Position numbers and translations under genes: made by a program. This document shows, one piece after another, positions 35,468 to 46,200 of a DNA stretch of 64,000 nucleotides. The notes under the pieces were generated by a model. The model was not told where the DNA came from. It ran no database searches and saw nothing but the letters and a program-made list of their open reading frames with translations. Source of the DNA: Collimonas rhizosphaerae (GTDB taxonomy: Bacteria; Pseudomonadota; Gammaproteobacteria; Burkholderiales; Burkholderiaceae_D); NCBI RefSeq assembly GCF_038896935.1, contig NZ_JBANDC010000001.1, positions 310,001-374,000 of the forward strand, given 5' to 3'. Position 1 is the stretch's first letter, and every line of letters starts with the position of its first letter.

Positions 35468-37528
35468 GGCCAGCGCCCGCTGGCAGACGCTGGCTACGGT
35501 AAAGCCGTATTCGTGCATCACCAGTTCACCCGCCGCCGAGGCGCCGAAGCGGTCCACGGCGAGCACGTCGCCGCGCGCGCCGACATAACGATGCCAGCCC
35601 TGCGCCACGCCGGCTTCCACCGCCAGCCTGGCGCCGACCGCGGGCGGCAGCACCGTGTCGCGGTATGCCTGGGGCTGTTCATCGAACAGCTCCCAGCTCG
35701 GCATCGAAACGATCCGCACCTGGATGTCCTGCGCCGCCATATGCTGGGCCGCTGCCACGATCAGCGCTACTTCCGAGCCGCTGGCGATCAGGATCAGGTC
35801 GGGCTTGCCGCCGGCAGCGTCGGCCAGGATGTAGGCGCCGCGCTGCAGTTCTTCCGCCCCGGCAAATCGTGTGCGATCCAGGGTAGGGAGATTCTGCCGT
35901 GTCAGCACCAGCGCCACCGGCCGTTGATGCGACTGCACCGCTACCCGCCAGGCCGCTGCCGTTTCGTTGGCGTCGGCAGGACGCAGCACCACCAGGTTGG
36001 GCAGCGCGCGCAAGCCGGCCAGCTGTTCCACCGGCTGGTGGGTGGCGCCGTCTTCGCCCAGGGCGATGCTGTCATGGGTAAAGACATACACCACCTGCAG
36101 GCCCATCAGGGCGGCAAGGCGGATCGAAGGCCGCATGTAGTCGGAAAACACCAGGAAGGTGGCGCCGAACGGCAGTGTGCCGCCATGCGCCGCCATGCCG
36201 TTGATGATCGCGCCCATGGCATGTTCGCGCACGCCGAAGTGCAGGTTGCGGCCGCTGTAACTCCAGCCGCCGCCGTCGGAGCCCTGGCGGTCGCCGGCAA
36301 TGATGTCGCCGGGCTCGAAATCTCCCAGTCCTTTCAAGGCGGTGTAAGTCGACGGATCAAGGTCTGCCGAGCCGCCGATCAGCGCTGGCAGATGCGCGGC
36401 GATGGCATTCATGACCTTGCCTGACGCGGCCCGCGTCGCCATGCCTTTGGCGTCTGCCGGAAACGTTGGGATGCCGGCGTCCCAGCCTGGCGGCAGGCCA
36501 GCCTGGCCGCCCTGCATGAGCTGCTGCAGTTCCAGCGCAAGCTGCGGGAACTGTTGCCGGTAGGCGGACAATTTCTGGTCCCAGGCTGCTTCGGTTTCCT
36601 GCCCTGAGCGGCCGCCTTCAAGAAAGTGCGCGGCGGCCGCTTCGGGAATATAGAAAGAAGGCTGTTCAGGCCAGCCCAGCTTCTGTTTGGTCAGGCGCAG
36701 TTCTTCCACGCCGAGCGGCGAGCCGTGGGCTTCGAAGCTGTCTTGCTTGTTGGGCGAACCGTAGCCGAGATGGGTGCGCACCAGTATCAGCGAGGGCCTG
36801 CCGGTTTCGCCGCGGGCGGCGTCCAGCGCCCGCGCTATGGCCGCCAGGTTATTGCCGTCCTCCACCGTTTGCGTATGCCAGCCATAGGCATCGAAGCGCT
36901 GTGCGCGATCTTCGCTGAAGGTAATGTCGGTGCCGGCGGACAGCGTCACCCGGTTGTCGTCGTACAGGTAAATCAGTTTGCCCAGCTGCAGGTGGCCGGC
37001 CAGCGAAGCGGCTTCCGAGGCAATCCCTTCCATCAGGTCGCCGTCGCTCACGATGCCGTAGGTGAAATGATTGACGATGTCGAGGTCGCCGCGGTTATAG
37101 CGTGCGGCCAGGTTGGCTTCCGCCATCGCCATGCCGACGCCGTTGGCAAAACCCTGTCCCAGCGGGCCGGTGGTAACCTCGACGCCCGGCGTCAGGCCGC
37201 GCTCAGGATGGCCTGGCGTACGGCTTCCCCATTGGCGGAACTGCTTGACTTGCTCCAGCGGCAGGTCGTAGCCGCTGAGATGCAGCAAGCTGTACAGCAA
37301 GGCCGAGCCATGGCCTGCCGACAGGATGAAACGGTCGCGGTCGAACCAGTGCGGGTGGGCGGGGTGGTGCTTGAGGAACTGCGTCCACAAGACATAGGCC
37401 ATCGGCGCTGCGCCCAGCGGCAATCCTGGATGGCCGCTGTTGGCTTGCTGTACGGCGTCTACCGACAGGAAGCGCAAGGTGTTGATGCATAAATCGTCGA
37501 GTGCGGAAGCGGGAAGCGTTGAGCTCAT
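35453..37528 (-). CDS. tkt: transketolase
   Basis: 691 aa, full length. The thiamine-diphosphate domain has GHGSALLYSLLHLSGYDLP, GPLGQGFANGVGMA and the metal-binding GDGDLMEG..YDDNRVTL pair. The pyrimidine domain has REHAMGAIINGMAAHGG and FVFSDYMRP, followed by HDSIALGEDGATHQPVEQL. It swaps two-carbon units in the non-oxidative pentose phosphate pathway. It converges on the GH144-like gene with overlapping 3' ends. Together with gnd it supplies the pentose phosphate route in this block. Confidence 0.95.
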   Translation of the reverse strand: MSSTLPASALDDLCINTLRFLSVDAVQQANSGHPGLPLGAAPMAYVLWTQFLKHHPAHPHWFDRDRFILSAGHGSALLYSLLHLSGYDLPLEQVKQFRQWGSRTPGHPERGLTPGVEVTTGPLGQGFANGVGMAMAEANLAARYNRGDLDIVNHFTYGIVSDGDLMEGIASEAASLAGHLQLGKLIYLYDDNRVTLSAGTDITFSEDRAQRFDAYGWHTQTVEDGNNLAAIARALDAARGETGRPSLILVRTHLGYGSPNKQDSFEAHGSPLGVEELRLTKQKLGWPEQPSFYIPEAAAAHFLEGGRSGQETEAAWDQKLSAYRQQFPQLALELQQLMQGGQAGLPPGWDAGIPTFPADAKGMATRAASGKVMNAIAAHLPALIGGSADLDPSTYTALKGLGDFEPGDIIAGDRQGSDGGGWSYSGRNLHFGVREHAMGAIINGMAAHGGTLPFGATFLVFSDYMRPSIRLAALMGLQVVYVFTHDSIALGEDGATHQPVEQLAGLRALPNLVVLRPADANETAAAWRVAVQSHQRPVALVLTRQNLPTLDRTRFAGAEELQRGAYILADAAGGKPDLILIASGSEVALIVAAAQHMAAQDIQVRIVSMPSWELFDEQPQAYRDTVLPPAVGARLAVEAGVAQGWHRYVGARGDVLAVDRFGASAAGELVMHEYGFTVASVCQRALALLRS

Positions 37529-38023
37529 TCGGCAACTCCTTCAGGGGGAATGTTGCAAGGGAATGGTGCAAAGGAATACTGCGCGCGCATAAAGAAAGGT
37601 AACACCCTTTGCGGCGTTCTTCACCGGTTTAATGTAACTGACAATAGCAGAGGAATTGGGCAGGGTGGTGCTGGTATGTTTCCCGACCGCCAGCCCCGGT
37701 AGTCCGATATTTACACCCACGTCCTCCAGTGAAACTGTTTGTCAGGCAGTTCCCTCTTCAAAGCGCGCAGCATACTTATCGCTAAGCTTAAACCGCCAGG
37801 CTTCGGAGGCCGGGCAGGGAAGATGGAACTACTGTAACCAGGAGTTGGGCATTTATCTGTTCGCTGACTAACATAGGAAAATTATATTTCTTGCCAAGAG
37901 CACGGGCCAGGTTGCGTTATCGTTTTCCTGTGTTACCGGTGTACAGCCAGCGGCCCAAGCCAGTGGCATGGTATGTTCACGATCTGTGCCCGGACTGCCG
38001 TTTTTATCGACAAGAGAGAATCC
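37529..38023. other. 495-bp divergent intergenic region
   Basis: Promoter region for tkt (leftwards) and the gamma-glutamyltransferase-like gene (rightwards). It contains a small AAAGG...CCTTT dyad near 37595. Short open frames here have no ribosome site or recognisable content, and I see no RNA gene. Confidence 0.5.
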
Positions 38024-39634
38024 ATGTTCGCCTTCGATCCCAATCATTATCCTTACGCTTCCCGCCGCAGCGCGGTCTACGCCAGGCGCGGCATGGTCGC
38101 CACCTCGCAGCCGCTGGCGGCGCAGGCCGGGCTGGCGGTGCTGCAGGCCGGCGGCAACGCGATCGATGCGGCAGTCGCTGCCGCCGCAGCGCTGACCGTG
38201 GTCGAGCCGACCGCCAACGGCATCGGCGGCGACGCCTTTGCGCTGATCTGGCACCAGGGCCAGCTGCACGGCCTGAACGCTAGCGGCGCGGCGCCGCAGG
38301 CGGCTACGCTAGCCAAGCTGCACGCCGCCGGCCACCGGAGCATGCCGAAATACGGCGGCTTGCCGGTCACCGTGCCCGGCGCGCCGGGCGCATGGGCCAG
38401 CATGGCCGAGCGTTTCGGCAAGCTGTCGCTGCAGCATTCCATGGCGGGCGCCATCGCGCTGGCGCAAGACGGTTATCCGGTATCGCCGATGGTGGCGTTC
38501 GCCTGGCAACAGGCTTACAAATTATTCCGGGAAGAGCTGAAGGATGGCCATTTCCAATCCTGGTTCGATACCTTCAGCATCGATGGCCGCGCGCCGCATG
38601 CCGGCGAAACATGGCGTGCGCCGGACCATGCCGGTACGCTGCGCGCGATTGCCGCCGACAACGGCGCCAGTTTCTATCGCGGCGCCCTGGCGGAACGGAC
38701 CGCCGCCTGCGTGCAAGCCGCCGGCGGCTACCTCGACAGCGCCGACCTGGCGGCGTACCGGCCGCAATGGGTGACGCCGATCAGCAGCAGCTACCGCGGC
38801 TACCAGGTCTGGGAAATCCCGCCCAACGGCCACGGCCTGGTGGCTTTGCTGGCCTTGAATATCCTGAAAGGTTTTGATTTCAGCGAACGCGATACCTTGC
38901 TGACCTATCACCGCCAGATCGAAGCCATCAAGCTGGCCTATGCCGACGGCCTGGCGCACATCGCCGACAGCGGCTACATGCGGGTGGCGGTCGAGGATTT
39001 GCTGTCGGATGCTTATGCCGACGAGCGGCGCAAGCTGATAGGGGCGCGCGCGGTGCTGCCGCAGGCGGGCCAGCCGGCGCGCGGCGGCACGGTGTACCTG
39101 AGCACCGCCGACGATGAAGGCAACATGGTGTCCTTCATCCAGAGCAATTACATGGGTTTCGGTTCCGGGCTGGTGGTGCCGGGGACCGGCATCGCCCTGC
39201 ATAACCGCGGCAACAATTTCACGCTCGACGCCGCCCATCCGAATTGCCTGGCGCCGGGCAAGCGGCCTTACCACACCATCATTCCCGGATTCCTGAGCAA
39301 AGACGGCCGGGCGGTCGGCCCGTTCGGCGTGATGGGCGCGTTCATGCAGCCGCAGGGACATGTGCAGATGGTCATGAATACGGTGGATTTCGCGCTAAAT
39401 CCACAATCCTCGCTGGACGCTCCGCGCTGGGAATGGGAGAGCGGCAACAACGTCAGCATCGAGCATACCAATCCCGAACACCTGTTCCGCGGCTTGCGCG
39501 GCCTCGGGCACGAAGCATCGTGGTCGGCCAACCAGCTCGGTTTCGGCCGCGGCCAGATCATCTGGCGCGACCGCCACGGCGTCCTGTGCGGCGGCACCGA
39601 GCCGCGCACCGATGGTTGCGTGGCGGCCTGGTGA
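38024..39634 (+). CDS. gamma-glutamyltransferase family protein (cytoplasmic type)
   Basis: 536 aa from the ATG at 38024, preceded by GAGAGAATCC. Ntn-hydrolase family motifs are GMVATSQPLAAQAGLAVLQAGGNAIDAAVAAAAALTVVEP and NGIGGDAFALIW in the large subunit, and the self-cleavage region RGGTVYLSTADDEGNMVSFIQS, whose Thr would become the N-terminal nucleophile of the small subunit. A C-terminal GVMGAFMQPQGHVQ is also typical. No signal peptide is present, as in YwrD-type homologues rather than periplasmic Ggt. It may act on glutathione or related gamma-glutamyl or acylase substrates. Confidence 0.88.
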   Translation: MFAFDPNHYPYASRRSAVYARRGMVATSQPLAAQAGLAVLQAGGNAIDAAVAAAAALTVVEPTANGIGGDAFALIWHQGQLHGLNASGAAPQAATLAKLHAAGHRSMPKYGGLPVTVPGAPGAWASMAERFGKLSLQHSMAGAIALAQDGYPVSPMVAFAWQQAYKLFREELKDGHFQSWFDTFSIDGRAPHAGETWRAPDHAGTLRAIAADNGASFYRGALAERTAACVQAAGGYLDSADLAAYRPQWVTPISSSYRGYQVWEIPPNGHGLVALLALNILKGFDFSERDTLLTYHRQIEAIKLAYADGLAHIADSGYMRVAVEDLLSDAYADERRKLIGARAVLPQAGQPARGGTVYLSTADDEGNMVSFIQSNYMGFGSGLVVPGTGIALHNRGNNFTLDAAHPNCLAPGKRPYHTIIPGFLSKDGRAVGPFGVMGAFMQPQGHVQMVMNTVDFALNPQSSLDAPRWEWESGNNVSIEHTNPEHLFRGLRGLGHEASWSANQLGFGRGQIIWRDRHGVLCGGTEPRTDGCVAAW

Positions 39635-39643
39635 ACCTCGGGG

Positions 39644-41140
39644 TTACAGCTGGACGTTGGTGGTGGCGTTGAACTTGGTGTTCAGGCTGGTTTCCAGGTT
39701 GCCGATGGCCCCTTCCAGGACGGTGAAGATTTGCGCGCGGTTGGCGGCGTTGCTCAAGTCCAGCGTCGCGCCGGCAGCGACTCCGGCCGTGGCCAGCGCG
39801 CTGTTGAACGCAGCCTGCGCCTGCGCCGCCGAAATATAGGCCGACTGGCCGGCGCTGTTCACATACGCCAGGGTCTGGAACACATTGGAGAACACGGTTC
39901 CCAGCGCCGGGATGGCGAAGGCGACGTGGTTGGCCGGCGTCGCGAAGGCGGTGGCGCTGGTGGTCGGGATCGGGTTGTCATACAGCTGGTCCAGGTAATA
40001 GCGCACCTGATACGGATACTGCTTGTAGGTGTCGGTCACGCCCCATACCGAACTGTAGGCGTTGACGCTGGCCACCGTCGCCGCCGTGGCGGTTGCCGCC
40101 AGCTTGCTGTAGCTGGTCATCAGCGTGCCGTAGAAACCTTGGTTGTAGGCGACGTTCAGCAGCACGTCCAGGAAATTGTCCGGCAGCTTGGTGAAATTGG
40201 CCAGCGCATTGTCGTAATCCGGCTGCCATGGCGTGGTCCAGCCGCCGGTGCCTTTGCCGGTAACGATCAGGGCGACAAAATCGTTGTAGTGGAAATACGC
40301 GGTCAGCATCGGCCCGTAGTACTTGTTGTTGAACGACGGCGGCGTCGGCTTGCTGTACTGCTGGGCCGCGTTGGCCATGGTGTAACCGATGTTTTTCTGG
40401 AGCGCGACGTAGTTGATCAGCGAATGGCCGGCGGGCGCGTAGGAACCGGACACCATGTCGGCAGCGTAATTGTTGATCTGGTACGGACCGCCTTGGCCGG
40501 TGCCCATCACGGCTTGCTGGTCGGGGGACGGATCGATCAGGTTGCCGCTGCTGACGTACAGGCCGGTCGCTATGTTTTCCTGCAGCAGCTGGCCCAGGAT
40601 CGAGCCGTACAGGTAGTCTTTCTGGAACTGCATGCCGGGATAATATTGCTTCAGCAGATGGCCATACATGACGCCGGCGATGATGTTCGACATGATCAGG
40701 TCATTGTAGTTGCCGCCGTCCAGCAGCAGCTGGTCCTGCGCCGAGCCGGCGCCCAGCAGCAGGTGGAAATTGATGGTTCCGGTGGTGGCGCCTGGAGGAG
40801 GCGGCGTGACAGGCGGCGGCGTCACCGGCGGCACCGAGTCGCCGCAGGCGCCGGCCGAAGTCCAGGGTTTTCCGCTGCCGGCCGGGCCGCTGTCGGTGGA
40901 CGGGTTATTCCCCTGTGTCCACCAGTTGGCGGTGTAATTGACGTTGCTGTAGCTGGCGCTGTTGCCGCCGGTGTAGATGGCGCTGGCGACCCACGCGACG
41001 GCGCAGGCCGGGGCGCTGGCCTTGGCTGAAACCTGTTGCAGGCTTGCGCTGGCAACGCCGGGCGAACCGCCGTCGCTGCAGGCGGCCAGCATGGCGCCGG
41101 CCAGGCTCAGCAGCAAGGTGTTGGATAGCGTTGTTCTCAT
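39644..41140 (-). CDS. lipoprotein with CBM5-like chitin-binding module and unknown C-terminal domain
   Basis: 498 aa from the ATG at 41140 with GAGGAGAGAG before it; the open frame continues upstream without a better start. The signal ends in a lipobox (LLSLAGAMLAAC). A CBM5/12-like module follows at about residues 40-100, with CAVAWVASAIYTGGNSASY, NWWTQGNNPS and GKPWTSAGACG. A Pro-rich linker (PPVTPPPVTPPPPG) leads to a 350-aa domain I cannot place. This domain contains a YGSILGQLLQENIATGLY helix with a possible catalytic Glu and GTGQGGPYQINNYAADM, which recalls lysozyme-type folds. A surface-attached chitin- or peptidoglycan-active enzyme is a reasonable reading. Confidence 0.75.
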   Translation of the reverse strand: MRTTLSNTLLLSLAGAMLAACSDGGSPGVASASLQQVSAKASAPACAVAWVASAIYTGGNSASYSNVNYTANWWTQGNNPSTDSGPAGSGKPWTSAGACGDSVPPVTPPPVTPPPPGATTGTINFHLLLGAGSAQDQLLLDGGNYNDLIMSNIIAGVMYGHLLKQYYPGMQFQKDYLYGSILGQLLQENIATGLYVSSGNLIDPSPDQQAVMGTGQGGPYQINNYAADMVSGSYAPAGHSLINYVALQKNIGYTMANAAQQYSKPTPPSFNNKYYGPMLTAYFHYNDFVALIVTGKGTGGWTTPWQPDYDNALANFTKLPDNFLDVLLNVAYNQGFYGTLMTSYSKLAATATAATVASVNAYSSVWGVTDTYKQYPYQVRYYLDQLYDNPIPTTSATAFATPANHVAFAIPALGTVFSNVFQTLAYVNSAGQSAYISAAQAQAAFNSALATAGVAAGATLDLSNAANRAQIFTVLEGAIGNLETSLNTKFNATTNVQL

Positions 41141-41616
41141 GTCTCTCTCCTCGATCAATGGATGATGCAAGAGGAGCGAGCCAAAGTTCAGCGTCCGCGC
41201 ACTCCCTAAGCTGTGGCTGAGGATGCGGCTGCGAAAAATGAGCGTCAAGTGGTTTAAAAATTCTCGTTGCGGCACCATACCACTTCAAGATCTGTGCGAT
41301 TCCAGCCGGGCAAGCGCTTTGGTTTCACATCGCTGGCAAAATCTCCTTGCATCCATATATTTCCACGAGGAAACAATATTCGGGAAAAATGGGCCGGAGC
41401 TAAACGGCGGCATTCGCGGCCTGTCCGGCCCGGGCGCAGTACAGACGGGGACATACCACTTGCGCTGACGGCATCATGTGGTCTTAGCCGGCATGACGGT
41501 TCTTTCATCTTTTTTGCCGGCCCGGCCGTGGGCAGGCAAAGCAATGATCGACGCCGGAATGTGGCAATATCGCGGATATTTATCCGTGACGTGATCAATT
41601 ACTGAAAGCCACAGCC
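41141..41616. other. 476-bp intergenic region without a gene
   Basis: Divergent promoter region between the lipoprotein and the sugar-dehydrogenase-like gene. It has lower GC than the flanks. Overlapping open frames on both strands lack ribosome sites and look like chance. A single TCTGTGCG half site occurs near 41290. Confidence 0.5.
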
Positions 41617-42864
41617 ATGCGACCATTACCTTTCCTGCGCAAGGTGTCTTGCGCGGTGTTCATGCTTGTGTGCGGGACCGTTAGCGGGACCGCAAGCGGG
41701 AGCACTTCCGCACAAAGCACTTACCAGGCCTCGGGCGACTGCGCCGGTCTCCCGCGCCTCGACCTCAAGGTCGCCAAGGGCATGTGCATGGGGCTGGTTG
41801 CCGAACACCTTGGTTTCGTGCGCGGCGTGGCTGCCATCGGCCAGGATATCTATGTGCTGGACATGGGCGGCTGGGCCAGCAACCGCGGCCGCCTGCTGCG
41901 CCTGAACCTGAAGCAGGGCGGCAAGCCGGAAGTGTTGCTGAGCAAGCTCAACATGCCCAACGCGATCATCGCGACGCCGGACAAACGGCTGCTGGTCAGC
42001 ATGCTCGGCCGCATCGTGCGCATCGATCCCGCGGCCAAGGATATTGCCGCCAGCATGCAAGATGTCGTGACCAACCTGCCTGGCACCGGCCGCCATCCGC
42101 TGACAGCGATGGTGCTGGGCGCCGACGGTTCGCTGTACATCAATGTCGGCTCGGCTACCGACAATTGCGAGATCAAGCCAGACCAGCCCGGCAAGGCGGC
42201 TTTCCCTTGTCCCGAGATAGGCGAGACGCCGCCGCGCGCCAGCGTGCTGCACGCCAGGCTGCCGGCGACCGGGGCGGCGCTCGACGCCCGCACCATACCG
42301 GTCCATGCGCGCGGCTTGCGCAACAGCATGGCGCTGGCGCTCAGCCCGGACGGCACGCTGATCGCCGCCACCAATTCGCGCGACAACATCACCGTCGCCG
42401 ATGCCAGCTTGCCTGACGCCGAACTGCCGCACGACACCTTGAGCTGGCTGGCCGCAGGCGCCGATTACGGTTGGCCGTATTGCTTCGACCAGCTCAGGGC
42501 CAGCCCCGAATATCCGAAGTTCGACTGCAGCAAGAAGACCGCCCCCAGCCGCCTGTTGCCGCCGCATGCGGCGCCGCTCGGCATGCTGGTCTACAGCGGC
42601 AAGACCATGCCGGCGCTGGCCGGCCGCCTGGTCATCGGCTATCACGGCTATCGCGCCGCCGGCCACAGGCTGGTCAGCCTGGCTCTGGATTCATCATATA
42701 AGTCGGTGGGTGAGCCGAAGGAGCTGGTGTCGGGCTGGAATTTCCTGGCCGGTAAACATCCGATGGGCGCGCCGGTGGGACTGGCGACGCTGGATGACGG
42801 CAGCGTGGTGATTACGGAAGACAGGAACGGCACGCTGGTGCGGCTGGCTGCCGATACACGCTAG
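41617..42864 (+). CDS. secreted PQQ-dependent sugar dehydrogenase-like beta-propeller protein
   Basis: 415 aa with a signal peptide (KVSCAVFMLVCGTVSGTASG). The mature protein is a glucose/sorbosone dehydrogenase-type propeller: LGFVRGVAAIGQDIYVLDMGG, MPNAIIATPDKRLLVSMLGRIVRID, DGSLYINVGSATDNC, HARGLRNSMALALSPDGTL, GADYGWPYCFD and GYHGYRAAGHRLVSL. Such proteins oxidise sugars in the periplasm with PQQ, but many relatives are uncharacterised. Six well-placed Cys suggest disulphides. Confidence 0.8.
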   Translation: MRPLPFLRKVSCAVFMLVCGTVSGTASGSTSAQSTYQASGDCAGLPRLDLKVAKGMCMGLVAEHLGFVRGVAAIGQDIYVLDMGGWASNRGRLLRLNLKQGGKPEVLLSKLNMPNAIIATPDKRLLVSMLGRIVRIDPAAKDIAASMQDVVTNLPGTGRHPLTAMVLGADGSLYINVGSATDNCEIKPDQPGKAAFPCPEIGETPPRASVLHARLPATGAALDARTIPVHARGLRNSMALALSPDGTLIAATNSRDNITVADASLPDAELPHDTLSWLAAGADYGWPYCFDQLRASPEYPKFDCSKKTAPSRLLPPHAAPLGMLVYSGKTMPALAGRLVIGYHGYRAAGHRLVSLALDSSYKSVGEPKELVSGWNFLAGKHPMGAPVGLATLDDGSVVITEDRNGTLVRLAADTR

Positions 42865-43283
42865 TTTGCGCAGGCGGCGTGAATTTGATCCGGCTGAGGC
42901 CGCCGGCTTTATCGCGCCGGGTTTACCGCGCTGGGTTACCGATATGTGAGGAGATTCTAGCCATCCCATGCTATCTGCATGGTGACAAAGCTATTGACGA
43001 ATCTACTCACATATCGATACAGCCGCATGTGAGCCTGGAACAGAGCTTAACGGAACAATATGACAGGCGTTTGACATGGCGATCCGGTCCCCCTGATTTG
43101 CCGGAGCCGCGACCTTGGAATCGCCCTGAAAATGATGTTGCCACAGTGCAAAGTCATGATAATATTTCAACGAGCGAGCCGGCCGTTTTTTAATCACTTG
43201 TTCGGTCTTCGTGAATCTTATCGACAGGGTGGACTGACAGGCGCCGCTATCAGAGCGCTACGTCCGCAAAACAAGGGGAGCGG
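42865..43283. other. 419-bp intergenic region without a gene
   Basis: Contains a TTGACA hexamer near 43072 on the + strand but no convincing paired -10. Otherwise I see nothing beyond the leader of the M48 protease gene. Confidence 0.45.
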
Positions 43284-46200
43284 ATGGAAAACATATATCC
43301 GGCAGGTCCGGCGAGCGTACCGGGCGATCTTGCCAAACCAACCAAGGCATACAAGAATCGGGCATGGCTAGCGGTCGGCTGCCTTGCGTTGTTCATTGCG
43401 CTGTATTTTTTCCTCGCCGGCTGGTTCGGGCTTACCGCCTACCGGCTTATCGGAAATGCGGTGACGAATGGCAGGAATGCGTTCTGGAGTTTCGTCGCCG
43501 GGGCATGCGCTGCGTTCCTCGCCATCTTCATGCTCAAGGCGCTTTTCTTTACCAGGCAGATCGTCAAGACTGACGATCCCGAAGTCACGCCTGAGCAGCA
43601 GCCTCGCCTGTTCGAATTCCTCTACCGGCTTGCCGACGAAGCAGGCGCGCCGCGCCCGCACCGGGTGTTCTTGTCGGCGCGCGTGAATGCCGCCGTCTTC
43701 TACGATCTGTCTATCCTTAACCTGATTTTTCCCTCGAAGAAAAACCTCGAAATCGGGCTGGCGCTGGTGAATGTGCTGTCGCTGGGCGAACTCAAGGCGG
43801 TATGCGCCCACGAATTCGGCCACTTTGCCCAGCGCTCGATGGCGGTGGGGCGATGGGTATACACGGCGCAGCAGATCGCCGCGCACATCGTTGCCAGGCG
43901 CGACGCCCTCGACAGTTTCCTGGCAGGTTTGTCGCGCGTCGATTTCCGCATTGCGTGGATCGGCTGGGTGCTGGGAGTGATCGTGTGGTCGATCCGCTCG
44001 GTGATCGACGTCGGATTTCGCGGCGTGGTCCTGGCGCAGCGCGCGCTCGCGCGTGAAATGGAAATGCAAGCCGACCTGGTGGCCGTTTCACTGACCGGCA
44101 GCGACACCCTGATACATGCCCTGCATCGCCTGGGAGCGGCCGACGACGCCTGGGACCGGGCCGTCCGGTTCGCGCATTCCGAGGCGGCCGGCAAGCGCGT
44201 CGTCAAGGATGTGTTTGCGATCCAGTCGAACATCATCGAACAGTTCGCCCGAGTGCTGGACGATCCGTTTTATGGAAAATATCCACCGCTGCCGGCCGAT
44301 AACGCGCCGGCGCATCGTGTGTTCAAGGCCGACTTCGCGCTGCCTCCAAGCATGTGGGCGACCCATCCGCTGAACTACGAGCGGGAAGAAAACGCCAAGC
44401 GCAATTACGTGCCTGCCGCGTCCGACGACCGCAGCGCGTGGACCATCTTCGAGGATGCGCAATCCTTGCGCGAACAAGCCTCGGCGCGTATGGCAGGTGC
44501 GCAAGAGGATGAGCCCGCGCCGATCGAGGCATCCCTGGCCAGGTTGGGCGAGCAGTATTCCCGCGAATATTTCAACCGCGCTTACCGTGGCGTCTATCTT
44601 GGACGTTCGGTCACGCGCGAAGCCAGGCACGCGAGCGACCTGTTCGATTTGCAGCGTGAGGCAGATGCGAGCGAGCTGCAATCGCTCTATCCTGAATCGC
44701 TGGGGCAAGACCTGGAGCAGTTGCGCAACCTTGAAAAGGAAGTGCTGCTGCTGGAATCTTTGCAAAGCAAGGCGTTCGTGCCGGCCGACGGTGTGATTCG
44801 TTATCGCGGACGGCAACTGCGCCGCAGCGAGCTGCCGCAAGCCATAGAAGAATCGCGGCGGGAAGCGACCCAGGCGCGGGACAAGATCTGCGCCCATGAC
44901 CGCCTGTGCCGCACCCTGCACCTTGCCGCAGCCCGCAAACTCGGGCACGGCTGGGAGGAGTACCTCACAGGATTGATCACCTTGCTGCACTACGCCGACC
45001 ACACCGATGCCTGCCTGCGCGACGCCCAGGCGGCATTGCGGCAAGTCATCTCGGTCGAGACTTCAGGCGGCGTGCGCCAGGTGGGCAACGATGGCGCCGA
45101 CCGCATCGTGCGGGTGGCGAGCGAACTGTACCAGCTCGTCGCGCGAGTATATGAAGATGCGGCTGCCGTCGTGTTCGACGCCTCGTTCGCGCCGCGCCTT
45201 GGCGCAGAATCGTTTGCAGGCGCGCTTGGCGAACTTGGGCTGAGGCCGCCGCATCGGGAGAATATCAATGACTGGCTGCGGGTTGTAGACGGCTGGCTGA
45301 ACCAGACGCTGGGGGCGTTGGTTGCCTTGTCCTCGTGCACGCTGGAGAGGCTGCTGCAGAGCGAAGCGGCGGTTGCCGGATGGGCGCGGACAAATGCCGA
45401 GCCTGAGGAAGCGCCGGCGCCTGCCCAGGCGCCCAAGGATTGCGCCACGCTGATTCCCGGCAATGAACGGGCGCGGACAATCAAGGCCGGATGGTGGCAG
45501 CGTTTTCAATCGGCGCAGGGGTGGGGGCATGGGCTGGCGCGCTTTGCCGTTGCCGGCGGGATCATCGGCGCCGTGCTGCTGACGGGCTCATCGCTGACCT
45601 TGCCCGACATTGCGATCTACAACGGGCTCGGGCGTTCCGTGCGAGTCAGCATCGGCGGCCACTCTGTCAGCGTTCCTGCTTTTGCATCGAGCAAGATAGA
45701 GGCTTCCCATGCCCGCAGCTACCATGTTGAAGCACACGATGAGCAGGGCCGCCTGGTCGAGAGTTTCGAGGGCGATATTAACGATGGCCAGGCTGGCACG
45801 TTCTACAATATTGCGGCGGCCAGCCCGCTGATCCAGTGGACTGCGGCGTACGGCGCCTTTCAAGCGCCGCCGCCAGAGAGCATAGGGGTCACGCGCTGGG
45901 GACATTCGACGGCAGACGTATTGTTCGAAGAGCCGCCGAGTTCGATCAAGAGCACGGGCGGCGGCATGCGCACCGTGCTGAGCGGCGCCGGCGACATGGC
46001 GCCGGCGCAAACCCTGAGCTGGGTGCCGCGCGCAGATATTCCAAAAACAATCGCAACCCGCGCGCGCTGGAGCAGTCCTCACGATCCCTATCTCATGCAT
46101 TGGCTGAGCCTTGCAGCAGAGCAGCCTGGTTTTGACGGCATCTTGCGGCAGCGCATGGCGGATGATCCTCACGATATCGTTGCCTTGCGCACGCTGCAGG

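Noticed and set aside
37656..37871. 71-codon open frame between tkt and the gamma-glutamyltransferase-like gene
   Set aside because: No ribosome site or recognisable features; the region is better explained as promoters.
41290..41297. Single TCTGTGCG half site
   Set aside because: No matching right half and no related gene beside it.
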